The position numbers and the translations under genes were made by a program. Of a DNA stretch of 19,689 nt, positions 7,175 to 14,742 are shown piece after piece. This stretch comes from Pyrodictium delaneyi (lineage in GTDB: Archaea; Thermoproteota; Thermoprotei_A; Sulfolobales; Pyrodictiaceae): assembly GCA_015661645.1 (NCBI GenBank), contig DQVR01000086.1, positions 1 to 19,689 of the forward strand. The letters run 5' to 3'. The first letter of the stretch is position 1, and each line of letters begins with the position of its first letter. The notes below the pieces were generated by a model. It did not search any database and was not told the DNA's origin. It was given only the letters and a program-made list of their open reading frames with translations.

Positions 7175-8024
7175 GAGAAGACTTCTGAGAGAAATAGCGG
7201 CCGAGGTCTACGGCCCCGAGAAGGCTGACAGATTCTGGAAAAGAATAGAAATTATAGGCGACATAGCAGTCATACGTAAGCCCTTCGGCGTGAATATAGA
7301 CGAGCTGAGGCCACTCGCCGAGGCGCTGCTAAGGAGGCTGCCCTACGTCAGGAGTGTATGGGTAGCCTCTAGCCCGGTCGAGGGGGAGTATAGGCTCCGG
7401 AGCTACACGCACCTAGCAGGCGAGAAGAGAAGCTGGACAATATACCGGGAGTATGGCTGCAGCTTCAAGATAGACATAACGAGAGTATACATATCGCCGC
7501 GGCTCTCGTACGAGCACCAGCGTATCGCGCGCCTCGTGAAGCCCGGCGAAACCGTGATAAACATGTATGCGGGCGCAGGGCTATTCTCGATAATAATAGC
7601 TAGGCACTCCAAGCCCGCCAAGTTGTACAGTATAGACATAAACCCCGAGGCCTACAAGATGATGGTAGAGAATGTGAGGCTCAATAAGCTAGAAGGAATA
7701 GTGGTCCCAATACTCGGCGACGCAGCCGAGGTAGTGGAGAAACAGCTGCAATCAACAGCCGATAGAATACTGATGCCGCTGCCCGAGCTAGCACTGGAAC
7801 ACCTCCCGTACGCCTTGAAGGGGCTCCGCGGCAGAGGCTGGCTTCACGTGTACCTGCACGTCTTCACAGAGAAGAGTGTTGACCCCAAGAGGAAGGCAGT
7901 AGAGATACTCGCCAACAGGCTAGACGGGCTAGGAGTAAGATACCGTGTAGAACTCAGCCGCGTCGTACGGACAGTAGGGCCTAGGCGCAGCCAAGTAGTA
8001 GTAGACGTCCATGTAGAGCCCTAG
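7167..8024 (+). CDS. trm5: Trm5-family tRNA (guanine-37-N1) methyltransferase, short form
   Basis: A class I SAM methyltransferase of 285 residues. Motifs in order: ITRVYISPRLSYEHQRI (104-120, the Trm5/Taw2 'SPRL..E..RI' segment), MYAGAGLFSI (133-142, SAM-binding glycine loop), SIDINPEA (155-162, motif II) and ILMPLPELA (201-209, motif IV). The MPLP motif with Pro fits Trm5 (m1G37) better than the aminocarboxypropyl transferase Taw2. The N-terminal ~95 residues correspond to the D2 domain; the separate D1 domain present in some archaeal Trm5 proteins seems absent. m1G37 prevents frameshifting and in archaea also starts wyosine synthesis on tRNA-Phe. It overlaps the upstream flavoprotein by 8 bases and the convergent downstream gene by 4. 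Confidence 0.8.
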   Translation: MAKRRLLREIAAEVYGPEKADRFWKRIEIIGDIAVIRKPFGVNIDELRPLAEALLRRLPYVRSVWVASSPVEGEYRLRSYTHLAGEKRSWTIYREYGCSFKIDITRVYISPRLSYEHQRIARLVKPGETVINMYAGAGLFSIIIARHSKPAKLYSIDINPEAYKMMVENVRLNKLEGIVVPILGDAAEVVEKQLQSTADRILMPLPELALEHLPYALKGLRGRGWLHVYLHVFTEKSVDPKRKAVEILANRLDGLGVRYRVELSRVVRTVGPRRSQVVVDVHVEP

Positions 8025-8473
8025 CGTAGAGGCAGCTCTGAGACCTTCTTGGCCGCGAACTCTAGCACCGCGTAAACCTCGTCCTCGGTATCCCTGGTGA
8101 CACCGGTCACTATGACCGAGGCTACTTTCCCCTCATCGTCCCTCTCAACAGTGTACTCGAGACCCTCGTAGTCGGCCGCCAACCTCTCGAGAGCAGTAAG
8201 CATGTACCTCACGTAGGGGTGTTGCTCGGGGACGGGGCGAGTAAAGTTCAACCTAATAGTGTCCCTCGTGGCGACCAGCCTCGCAGCTACGCGCCCATCC
8301 CGAGACCGGAACTCTTTGCCACGGCGCGCCCCCCGGCCAGTAGGTATGGCTCCTGCAGCGCACTCTTCGAGCAGTGCTAGAAGTTGTTGGTAGAGCTGTA
8401 ACCGGGCTTCTAGCTCAGCTATCTCGCGCTCCAGGAGCTCGCGTAGCTCCTCAAGTCGAGGCTTCTCGGACAT
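8021..8473 (-). CDS. Hypothetical protein with N-terminal coiled coil
   Basis: A 150-residue protein. The first ~45 residues (KPRLEELRELLEREIAELEA and onward) form a strong predicted coiled coil. Residues about 60-150 read as a compact alpha/beta domain (VAARLVATRDTIRLNFTRPV, YEGLEYTVERDDEGKVASVIVTGV). No catalytic motif is visible and I do not recognise the family. ATG 8473 has GGGGGAG 7 bases upstream. The frame stays open to a GTG at 8554, and a TATA-like CTAAATAG (reverse strand, about 8585-8592) lies roughly 30 bases beyond that GTG. The 27 extra residues are therefore possible, but their composition looks less protein-like. It ends in a 4-base convergent overlap with trm5. Confidence 0.7.
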   Translation of the reverse strand: MSEKPRLEELRELLEREIAELEARLQLYQQLLALLEECAAGAIPTGRGARRGKEFRSRDGRVAARLVATRDTIRLNFTRPVPEQHPYVRYMLTALERLAADYEGLEYTVERDDEGKVASVIVTGVTRDTEDEVYAVLEFAAKKVSELPLR

Positions 8474-8672
8474 AGTACGCTCCCCCGGGAGGAGGCGCCC
8501 AGATAGACGCCGAGACGAGGTGTAGCCGTGTACCACCCCTATGTGGATGGGCACTCCTCTCCATAGCCTTATGCTAGTAGCGCTATTTAGGGGTAGAGGC
8601 GCCTAGGAAGGGCATAAAGTGTGTAGCAGCTAGCCACTATACAAGCCACGGGTAGACGAAGGGGAGGAGTGA

Positions 8673-10448
8673 ATGGCCAGAAGGGCTCGCTCCACCAGGG
8701 CCTTCTCGGCTGTTGCTCTCTTGTTGCTCATACTAATCGGCGTCTATTCCCAGCCGGCGCTCTCCGGGTACAGTGCTAGAATAAAGCTGGGTCTTCTCGC
8801 TGTGGATGGTGCCACAGGCAACGGTATCGTCGTTGACGCGTGGCTCTCTGTAACCTCGCCTGGTAGCGGCCGCGTAACTGTCGAGCCCAAAGACCTCGTA
8901 GAGGAGAGTACAGCTCTCTCGACACGCATAGCATTCTACCTAGCTAGCATAGTGGACGGGATAAACCCGGAGCTCTTCGACGTTCGCGTAGAGTTCGAGA
9001 CCGATACCCCCGTTGGTGGGCCTAGCGCCAGCGGCTTCATGGCGGCATCCTTCCTGCTCGCCCTCCACGGGCTGCTCCCCGACACCGACACCACGATGAC
9101 TGGGATGGTCTCGCTAACCGGGTTCATATTACCAGTGGCGGGCGTCAGCGACAAGGTGACGGCAGCCAAGTCTGCTGGCTACAAGAGGGTGTTGGTGCCG
9201 CTAAGCGAGGCAGGTAACATATCTAACGGCATATCTAACGGTATAAACGTGGAAGGCGTGTGCACCTTCGAGGAGGCAGCATCGCGCCTCTCTAGCAGCT
9301 ACGTGTCGGCCCTGATCCCGGAGAAGCCCCAAATACAGCCACCTGAGCCCATTCGGGAGAAAGAGGCGGAGTTTAGCCACCATGCCCAGCTCTTTATAGA
9401 GAAGGCCACTGCCCTCCTCGACGAGATACCTAGGAATGATACTCGCCGCGCAGTTGTGGCGCTGCTCGATGAGGCCCGAGAGGCTCTAGACAAAAGCCCC
9501 TACAGTGCAGCCAGTATAGCGTTCATGGCACTGTATATAGCTGCATCGAGCATTGCGGGTCAACACGGGTTTGACTACCTTGAAGAGAAGATAGGGTTAA
9601 GCCTTGACGCAGTGCTGGCGAATGCTAGCAGCACGGTAAAGACACGCCTACAAGAGTTCAACGGAAGAAGTGTATGCGGGCTCTGGGGCTATGAGGCGCT
9701 CGCAGCAGCCTCTGTACGGCTCTATCTCGCAGAACATGCTGCGGACTCCACAAAACCTGACGTAAAGACCCTTGCATTGCTACGCGCGCTTTCCGCGGAG
9801 TCGTGGGCTCGCCTAGCAGACCCCGACTTCGGCCCCAGGGTTCCATGTAGCCTACTGGGTAGTGTAGCCCAATTCTTCGTAGACTATATGCAGCTATCAT
9901 ACAACTATATAAGGAGTATAGTTGGTCACGTTGTATTCCACATACCAATGCCGGATGACAGGGACATCTCGGCATGGATTAATGATGCCCGGAAAAGCCT
10001 TGAAGAAGACAACTACCCTCTAGCGCTGGGGCTAGCTCTCTACGTCGTCTCCTCCCTTGAGGAGTCGCTAGCCCACGGCTCCGGCCTCCCGCCGGCGTGC
10101 ATAGAGAGGCATATAGCATTCCTTGAGAAGCTAAGTTGGGTAATAGGCCCTAGCCTCCCTGCATCGCTACTTCTCGAGTATGCATTAGGCTACGGCAGCT
10201 ACGTGGAAACCGTGCTCGGAGATCCCTTCATACAGGAAAGCCTAGAAGTAGATACAGCTGTATGGCTGCTACACCCCCTGGCAATTACGGCGTTGACCAC
10301 CGAAGCCGCCCAGCCCCCGACAGCACATGCGTCCCTACAGTGGAGCAACTACTACCTAGCAGGGATAGCCGCTGAGGCAGCACTAATAGCGCTCATAGGG
10401 TATAGCCTAGTTCTCGTCTCGCGGCGGGCTAGGGCCGAGGAAGTCTAG
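8673..10448 (+). CDS. Membrane-anchored Lon-like serine protease (COG1750 type), no ATPase domain
   Basis: A 591-residue protein. Residues 11-25 form a hydrophobic signal/anchor after a basic start (MARRARSTR), and a second membrane helix lies near 562-584, followed by basic RRAR, so the bulk should be outside the cytoplasm. Residues 35-210 are a Lon (S16) proteolytic domain: TPVGGPSASGFMAA gives the nucleophile Ser118, and GVSDKVTAAKSAGYK gives Lys161 of the Ser-Lys dyad. There is no AAA+ module. The helical region 225-555 is unrecognised and may select or hold substrates. Ser-Lys Lon domains lacking ATPase in archaea are predicted secreted proteases (COG1750). GGGGAGGAGTGA immediately precedes the ATG. 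Residues 182-192 (NISNGISNGIN) come from a short in-frame tandem repeat. The 3' end overlaps the convergent UDG gene by 42 bases. Confidence 0.85.
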   Translation: MARRARSTRAFSAVALLLLILIGVYSQPALSGYSARIKLGLLAVDGATGNGIVVDAWLSVTSPGSGRVTVEPKDLVEESTALSTRIAFYLASIVDGINPELFDVRVEFETDTPVGGPSASGFMAASFLLALHGLLPDTDTTMTGMVSLTGFILPVAGVSDKVTAAKSAGYKRVLVPLSEAGNISNGISNGINVEGVCTFEEAASRLSSSYVSALIPEKPQIQPPEPIREKEAEFSHHAQLFIEKATALLDEIPRNDTRRAVVALLDEAREALDKSPYSAASIAFMALYIAASSIAGQHGFDYLEEKIGLSLDAVLANASSTVKTRLQEFNGRSVCGLWGYEALAAASVRLYLAEHAADSTKPDVKTLALLRALSAESWARLADPDFGPRVPCSLLGSVAQFFVDYMQLSYNYIRSIVGHVVFHIPMPDDRDISAWINDARKSLEEDNYPLALGLALYVVSSLEESLAHGSGLPPACIERHIAFLEKLSWVIGPSLPASLLLEYALGYGSYVETVLGDPFIQESLEVDTAVWLLHPLAITALTTEAAQPPTAHASLQWSNYYLAGIAAEAALIALIGYSLVLVSRRARAEEV

Positions 10449-11114
10449 CAAGGTGGGCTGCTTCGCAGAGCCCCTCGTTGTCGAGCCAGCGCATCCCCTT
10501 TCCTCCCCTTGCTCGGCCTTTATCTTGGCTACAGCCCTGGCTATGGGGCCACGGAAGTCCTCCTCAAGTCTCTCACGCAGAGGAGGTTTGTACAATGCGG
10601 CAGCGGGATGGTACGTGACAGCTATCATGAGTTCAACGCCTGCTATGGAGCCTTGATACACCTTGCCGTGCTGGGCGCTCATACTCTGCCAGCGGTGCCC
10701 CGCCAGCTCTAGAAGCCTTTTAGCAGCATGTCTGCCCACTGCTATTATGAGGCGCGGTCTTATCAGCTGGATTTGGCGCAGCAAGTAGGGAAGACAGGCT
10801 TCGACCTCGTCCTCCTGGGGGTCCCGGTTCCCTGGTGGGCGGCACTTGACTATGTTAGTGATGTAGACCTCCTCCCTCCGTAGGCCTGCCAGCTCTAGGA
10901 GCCTGGTTAGAAGCTGGCCAGCGGCTCCAACAAAGGGTCTCCCCTGTAGGTCCTCGTTCCGGCCCGGCGCCTCGCCCACAACCATGACGCGTGCGGTTAT
11001 CGGGCCTTCGCCAGGTACGGGGTTGCGCCTAGTCTTATAGAGTCTGCATTTTGTGCAACTCCGTATCTCCTCCACGAGCCTCTGATACTCCTCCCCGATG
11101 TCCGCTCTGGCCAT
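10407..11114 (-). CDS. Uracil-DNA glycosylase family 4 (4Fe-4S) with C-terminal PIP box
   Basis: A 235-residue DNA-repair enzyme that removes uracil formed by cytosine deamination, a major lesion at high temperature. Family-4 landmarks: cysteines C20, C23, C91 and C107 for the [4Fe-4S] cluster; motif GEAPGRNEDLQGRPFVGAAG (47-66); YITNIVKCRPP (84-94); and the HPAAALY motif (169-175). The last 20 residues carry QPTLLDFL (219-226), a PCNA-interacting box (QxxLxxFL), after a flexible linker. This suggests tethering to the sliding clamp, as reported for a crenarchaeal family-4 enzyme. The start is ATG 11114. The PIP-box region of the gene lies just before the 42-base convergent overlap with the protease gene. 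Confidence 0.92.
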   Translation of the reverse strand: MARADIGEEYQRLVEEIRSCTKCRLYKTRRNPVPGEGPITARVMVVGEAPGRNEDLQGRPFVGAAGQLLTRLLELAGLRREEVYITNIVKCRPPGNRDPQEDEVEACLPYLLRQIQLIRPRLIIAVGRHAAKRLLELAGHRWQSMSAQHGKVYQGSIAGVELMIAVTYHPAAALYKPPLRERLEEDFRGPIARAVAKIKAEQGEERGCAGSTTRGSAKQPTLLDFLGPSPPRDEN

Positions 11115-11222
11115 AGCCTACCATTCCCTGTGCACTGCGCAGCCGTGCAATCTAGCCTCTCGGCAAACCCTTAGAGGATTCTGCCCCAGCAGTACCTATA
11201 GTCCCGGGGGTTTGAACCAGGT

Positions 11223-12074
11223 ATGCATGGGGAAACAGGCCCGGCGCATGCGCCCACAGTCCAGGGTAAGATGTACCACATAATGCTCGGGCTGGGAGAT
11301 ATACCGCCCTACGTGCTCCTACCCGGCGATCCCGGCCGCATAGACCAGATAATGGAGACGTGGGATGAGGCACACGAGGTAGCCTACCACCGTGAGTACC
11401 GTAGCGCCCGTGGAGTATACCGTGGTGCAGAGATAGCGGCAGTTAGCACCGGAATAGGAGGCCCATCGACGGCCATAGCGATAGAGGAGCTAGCCCGGAT
11501 AGGCGTCCATACCATGATAAGAGTGGGTACGACCGGCGCTATACAGCCCGGCATAAAGGTGGGGAGCATAATCATAGCGTCAGCAGCGGTACGCTATGAT
11601 GGTGCGAGCCACGAGTATGCTCCGCCCGAGTACCCCGCAGCAGCCAGCCCTGAGGCCGTGCTAGCCCTTGTAGAGGCGGCGAATAGGCTGGGCGTAGACT
11701 ACCGTGTCGGCGTGGTGGCTTCCACAGCTACGTTTCACCTAGGCCAGAGCCGGCCTGGCTACCGAGGCTACGAGTGGAGCGAGAGCCGTAGGCGGATAGA
11801 AGACCTCAGACGCATGGGGGTGCTAAGCTTCGAAATGGAGGCAGCCACGCTCTTCACGCTTGCAGGACTCTACGGGCTCAGAGCGGGCTGTGTCTGCGCA
11901 GTCATCGCTAACAGGGCAACAGACGAGTTCACGCCAGATGCTGGCGTCCGGGAAGCTATAATGGTGGCCAACGAGGCCATACGGATACTCCAAGAGGCCG
12001 ATCGCGCTGGCACCGGCAAAGTGCACAGTATAAGCGACCTAGCCAGGGCCATGCAGAGACTATACGGTAGGTAA
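11223..12074 (+). CDS. udp: Uridine phosphorylase
   Basis: A 283-residue nucleoside phosphorylase-I family enzyme. It splits uridine with phosphate to uracil and ribose-1-phosphate. Motifs: LLPGDPGRI (32-40, phosphate site), VSTGIGGPSTAIAIEEL (74-90), IRVGTTGAIQPGIKVG (99-114, second phosphate/ribose site) and SFEMEAATLF (202-211, where the EMEA glutamate contacts the ribose). The family could include other purine or pyrimidine nucleosides, so substrate is inferred by resemblance to archaeal Udp. ATG 11223 opens the frame. A TATA-like CCTATAG near 11190 would give a short leader. ATG 11271 is an alternative if the poorly conserved first 16 residues are not translated. It lies divergent from the UDG gene, with about 108 bases between. 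Confidence 0.87.
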   Translation: MHGETGPAHAPTVQGKMYHIMLGLGDIPPYVLLPGDPGRIDQIMETWDEAHEVAYHREYRSARGVYRGAEIAAVSTGIGGPSTAIAIEELARIGVHTMIRVGTTGAIQPGIKVGSIIIASAAVRYDGASHEYAPPEYPAAASPEAVLALVEAANRLGVDYRVGVVASTATFHLGQSRPGYRGYEWSESRRRIEDLRRMGVLSFEMEAATLFTLAGLYGLRAGCVCAVIANRATDEFTPDAGVREAIMVANEAIRILQEADRAGTGKVHSISDLARAMQRLYGR

Positions 12075-12221
12075 GCTCGCTGGTAGCCCACCCGACGAGT
12101 CACACTTAGTGTGACTATAACTATAGCAACTTGTGTACAGCACCCTTATGTATGTAACTATGTAACTTACTTCAATTTGTACACTTGTGTGTACTGATAG
12201 GATCACCAGATCCTGTAGAGC
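12075..12221. repeat. AT-rich convergent gap with three perfect inverted repeats
   Basis: Between the 3' ends of udp and the MFS gene lie three short perfect palindromic stems: AGTCACAC-TTA-GTGTGACT (12098-12116, 8 bp), GTACAC-TTGT-GTGTAC (12179-12194, 6 bp) and AGGATC-ACCA-GATCCT (12199-12214, 6 bp). A repeated TATGTAAC (about 12149-12165) sits between the first two. The segment is markedly more AT-rich than its surroundings. Two genes end here, so a bidirectional 3'-end or termination region is the simplest reading. Archaeal termination is usually driven by T-runs, which are weak here. Confidence 0.5.
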
Positions 12222-13412
12222 CTAAGCGATGTCTTTCATAACCTTCATCTTCTGGAGTGGTAGAAGAGCCAGTAGGTGGAGCGCTAGTGCTGTGCCTGGC
12301 ACCAGGAGCGGGGAGTATTCGTAGGCGTGGCCGGCCATGTAGACTCCTAGCATCGATGCAATGCTCACAAACATGTTTAGCCTCCCGGTTTCAACCCCTA
12401 CGTGTTTGGCTGTTGTAAGTAGCTTGTTTAAGGCTGATACATAGGTGCTAAATGCGAACGCCTCCAGCACGGCAGCGAAGACTATAGCTAGCATCCATGC
12501 ACTGCCTAGGAAAGGTATAAGCGATACTATGAGGAGCGAAGTTGTGAACGCTGCCTCGGCTAGAAGTAGGCTAGCACGCATACCGATACGGTCTGCTAGC
12601 GAGCCGGAGAAGTAGCCTATCAGCAGCCACGAGGCAGCGGTAATCGATGTATAGACGCCTGGAGCCTCCTCTGGCAGACCTAAGCCACTCACCAGTACAG
12701 CACCCATGAGAGCCATCCACGCTCCGGTGCTAGCCCTGGACAGTACCGCGTACAGGTAGAGCAGTCGAAGCCCACTATTAGGAGATGATAGGAGTGCGGC
12801 TAGTGACACCCGTCTCCCGCGTAACGAGTCTAGCCTGCTTCTGAGCATAGTGTAGGCAAGTATGGCCGATACCAGCGACGGGACGCCCATGGTAAGGAAA
12901 CCGAGCTGGTACTGCCTAGCACCCTTGCCGGCAAAATAGTAGGCGAATATTAGGGGGCCGACAATCCGGGAGAAGTTAAACGCTATGCTCACTAGGGCTA
13001 TCCCGCGTCCCCGGAGCGCAAAGGGCAGAAGAGCGGCCATTGCCCGATTGCGTGAAGGCACCCATAGCGATAGCGAGAGGCTCATAAGCGCGTATGCCGC
13101 TACTACGCCTACTATGTCGGGTCTAAGCCATACAATCAGCCCGGCAAGCCCGACTAAGGCCACTGACAGGCCAATAAGGGCCCTGTAGAATCCTCGGTCG
13201 GTGAGCACGCCTGCTAGTGGAAAACCAAGCACTTCTAGAAGCTTGGCCAGCGACAACCCGGCTCCTATCTCCAAGCCGCTATATCCTTGTAGAGCTAGCA
13301 TCGTGGAGCTATAGGCGCTGTACACGGGTATGACCAGGCCACGAGCAGCGTTCGCCACTATAAGGGGGAGGACCGCTGTAGCAGTTGAACGGACGCTGTC
13401 GCTCCGCTCCAC
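12222..13412 (-). CDS. MFS-family permease
   Basis: A 396-residue integral membrane protein with about 12 hydrophobic segments in two six-helix halves. The half-way loop is the basic stretch RSRLDSLRGRRVSLAAL, around residues 213-229. The MFS motif between helices 2 and 3 is recognisable as GVLTDRGFYRALIG, and the matching position in the second half reads GSLADRIGMRASLL. No substrate clue is visible; the family includes drug, sugar and metabolite transporters. The start is GTG 13412, with GAGGG a few bases before it. It is divergent from the sulfur-carrier gene and convergent with udp. Confidence 0.85.
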   Translation of the reverse strand: MERSDSVRSTATAVLPLIVANAARGLVIPVYSAYSSTMLALQGYSGLEIGAGLSLAKLLEVLGFPLAGVLTDRGFYRALIGLSVALVGLAGLIVWLRPDIVGVVAAYALMSLSLSLWVPSRNRAMAALLPFALRGRGIALVSIAFNFSRIVGPLIFAYYFAGKGARQYQLGFLTMGVPSLVSAILAYTMLRSRLDSLRGRRVSLAALLSSPNSGLRLLYLYAVLSRASTGAWMALMGAVLVSGLGLPEEAPGVYTSITAASWLLIGYFSGSLADRIGMRASLLLAEAAFTTSLLIVSLIPFLGSAWMLAIVFAAVLEAFAFSTYVSALNKLLTTAKHVGVETGRLNMFVSIASMLGVYMAGHAYEYSPLLVPGTALALHLLALLPLQKMKVMKDIA

Positions 13413-13468
13413 TGGCCCTCGCCTGCCAGTGTGCTACACGCTGCCGAGGTTATGCGGGGCGTAAAGCC

Positions 13469-13678
13469 ATGGGGGTTAAAGTCTCGGTGCTAATACTTCC
13501 CGAGCACCGCATAACGACCGTCGAACTCGAGACCGGCAAGGTTAGAGAGCTAGTACATAAGCTAGGCTATGCAACGGAAGGTGTTATAGTGGTGAAGGAT
13601 GGGCGGCCGCTCCTAGAGGATGAGCAGCTGGAGGACGGCGACAATGTCACACTTTACAGGGCGGCGAGCGGCGGCTAA
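13469..13678 (+). CDS. Ubiquitin-like sulfur carrier (MoaD/ThiS/TtuB/SAMP type)
   Basis: A 69-residue protein with a beta-grasp pattern: VKVSVLILPE, TTVELETGKVRELVHKLG, GVIVVKDGRPLLEDEQLEDGDNVTLYRAASGG. It ends in the diagnostic Gly-Gly, the residue that is adenylated and converted to a thiocarboxylate. The LEDGD turn just before the last strand is typical of the family. It directly precedes, and overlaps by 35 bases, a TtuA-type tRNA thiolase. It most likely donates sulfur to that enzyme for 2-thiouridine, as TtuB does in Thermus; a protein-modifier role as in haloarchaeal SAMPs is also possible. ATG 13469 is used; an upstream in-frame extension to 13385 lacks protein-like character and overlaps the MFS start. 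Confidence 0.87.
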   Translation: MGVKVSVLILPEHRITTVELETGKVRELVHKLGYATEGVIVVKDGRPLLEDEQLEDGDNVTLYRAASGG

Positions 13679-14660
13679 ATGCAGTATATGTGGGGCGCCG
13701 GCTGTAGCGCGCGTCCCTTATGCCAGACTAACTCTATGCTCCAGACACTTTATGGAGTTCATAGAGCGTAAGGTGGAGCGGGTTCTCCGCCGGGCTGGCG
13801 CTCTCCGTAGAGGAGCGCGTCTACTAGCTGCGGTATCCGGCGGTAAAGATAGCGCTGCAATGCTGACAGCGCTAGCTAGGATAACAAAAAGCAATGGTGT
13901 CGAAGTAGTGGGGCTACACCTTGTTCTCGGTTTCGGCCCCTACTCTAGGAAAAGCCGCGAAGCAGCAGAAGAGGCATGCAGGGTAAACAATATACCTTGT
14001 ATAGTGCTAGACTTAGAAGAAGTTCTTGGTGCCCCTGTACAAGCCATAGCTAGGCGTGCGCGGAGACCAGTATGCAGTGTCTGTGGTCTCATAAAACGCT
14101 ACGTCATAAACGCGGCTGCAGTAGAGCTTGGCGCCGACTACGTGGCTATGGGTCACAATGCTGACGACATTATAGCCTATACTGTTAAGATGTTTCTAAA
14201 CCAAGACCTTGCAGCTATAGCCAAGCTGGGCCCATCAACCGAGAGCATTGATAGCTTAGCAGTGGCGAGACTTCGCCCACTCTACGAGGTGACCGAGAAA
14301 GAGTCCCTGCTCTACGCGATATTGTCTTCCACGCCATTCCTCCACGAAGAGTGCCCCTTTAGACCTGTGACACCAATAGAGGAGCGCGTAAAAGAGTTTA
14401 TGAACAGAGTAGAAGAAGAGCATCCAGGAATGAAGATAAACTATATACGCAGGCTTGAATCCAACATAGAGCTATACAAGAAGATAGCGGGTATAGAAGA
14501 CTGGGATATACAGCAGTGCCAGAGCTGCGGCCTCCTAAGCGCTGGCAATGAGTGTAGCTTCTGTCGCCTAACAAGGAGGACGCTAGGGGAAGCTAAGGGG
14601 GCGTACATCCGGAGAGTCATTAGAGAGCTAGCAGCTGGTCTGGCAACGAGGAATAGCTAG
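13644..14660 (+). CDS. TtuA/Ncs6-type tRNA 2-thiouridine synthetase
   Basis: A 338-residue ATP-pyrophosphatase-class tRNA thiolase that activates a wobble or T-loop uridine (U34 in Ncs6, U54 in TtuA) and replaces oxygen with sulfur. An N-terminal zinc finger uses C13, C16, C32 and H35. The PP-loop SGGKDS is at 65-70. Three cysteines C144, C147 and C237 match the [4Fe-4S] ligands of TtuA. A C-terminal zinc ribbon has C292, C295, C304 and C307. TtuA and Ncs6 cannot be told apart safely from motifs alone. ATG 13644 is chosen because GGAGG lies 9 bases upstream and the zinc finger starts at residue 13. It lies within the end of the sulfur-carrier gene, indicating translational coupling. Confidence 0.9.
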   Translation: MSHFTGRRAAAKCSICGAPAVARVPYARLTLCSRHFMEFIERKVERVLRRAGALRRGARLLAAVSGGKDSAAMLTALARITKSNGVEVVGLHLVLGFGPYSRKSREAAEEACRVNNIPCIVLDLEEVLGAPVQAIARRARRPVCSVCGLIKRYVINAAAVELGADYVAMGHNADDIIAYTVKMFLNQDLAAIAKLGPSTESIDSLAVARLRPLYEVTEKESLLYAILSSTPFLHEECPFRPVTPIEERVKEFMNRVEEEHPGMKINYIRRLESNIELYKKIAGIEDWDIQQCQSCGLLSAGNECSFCRLTRRTLGEAKGAYIRRVIRELAAGLATRNS

Positions 14661-14742
14661 TTCAGTCCCCTCTACCAGTTGCCAAGCGGCTTCAGAGTGC
14701 AAATGCGGGGGCGGAGGTGCTGATACCTTAGCTGACTATGCG

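Noticed and set aside
9215..9250. Short tandem repeat in the protease gene (atatctaacgg twice)
   Set aside because: Only two copies, in frame (NISNGISNGIN), probably a local duplication in a loop; no sign of a mobile or regulatory role.
13385..13468. Upstream extension of the sulfur-carrier protein
   Set aside because: The beta-grasp domain begins right after ATG 13469. The extension overlaps the divergent MFS start and is Cys/Arg-rich without family support.
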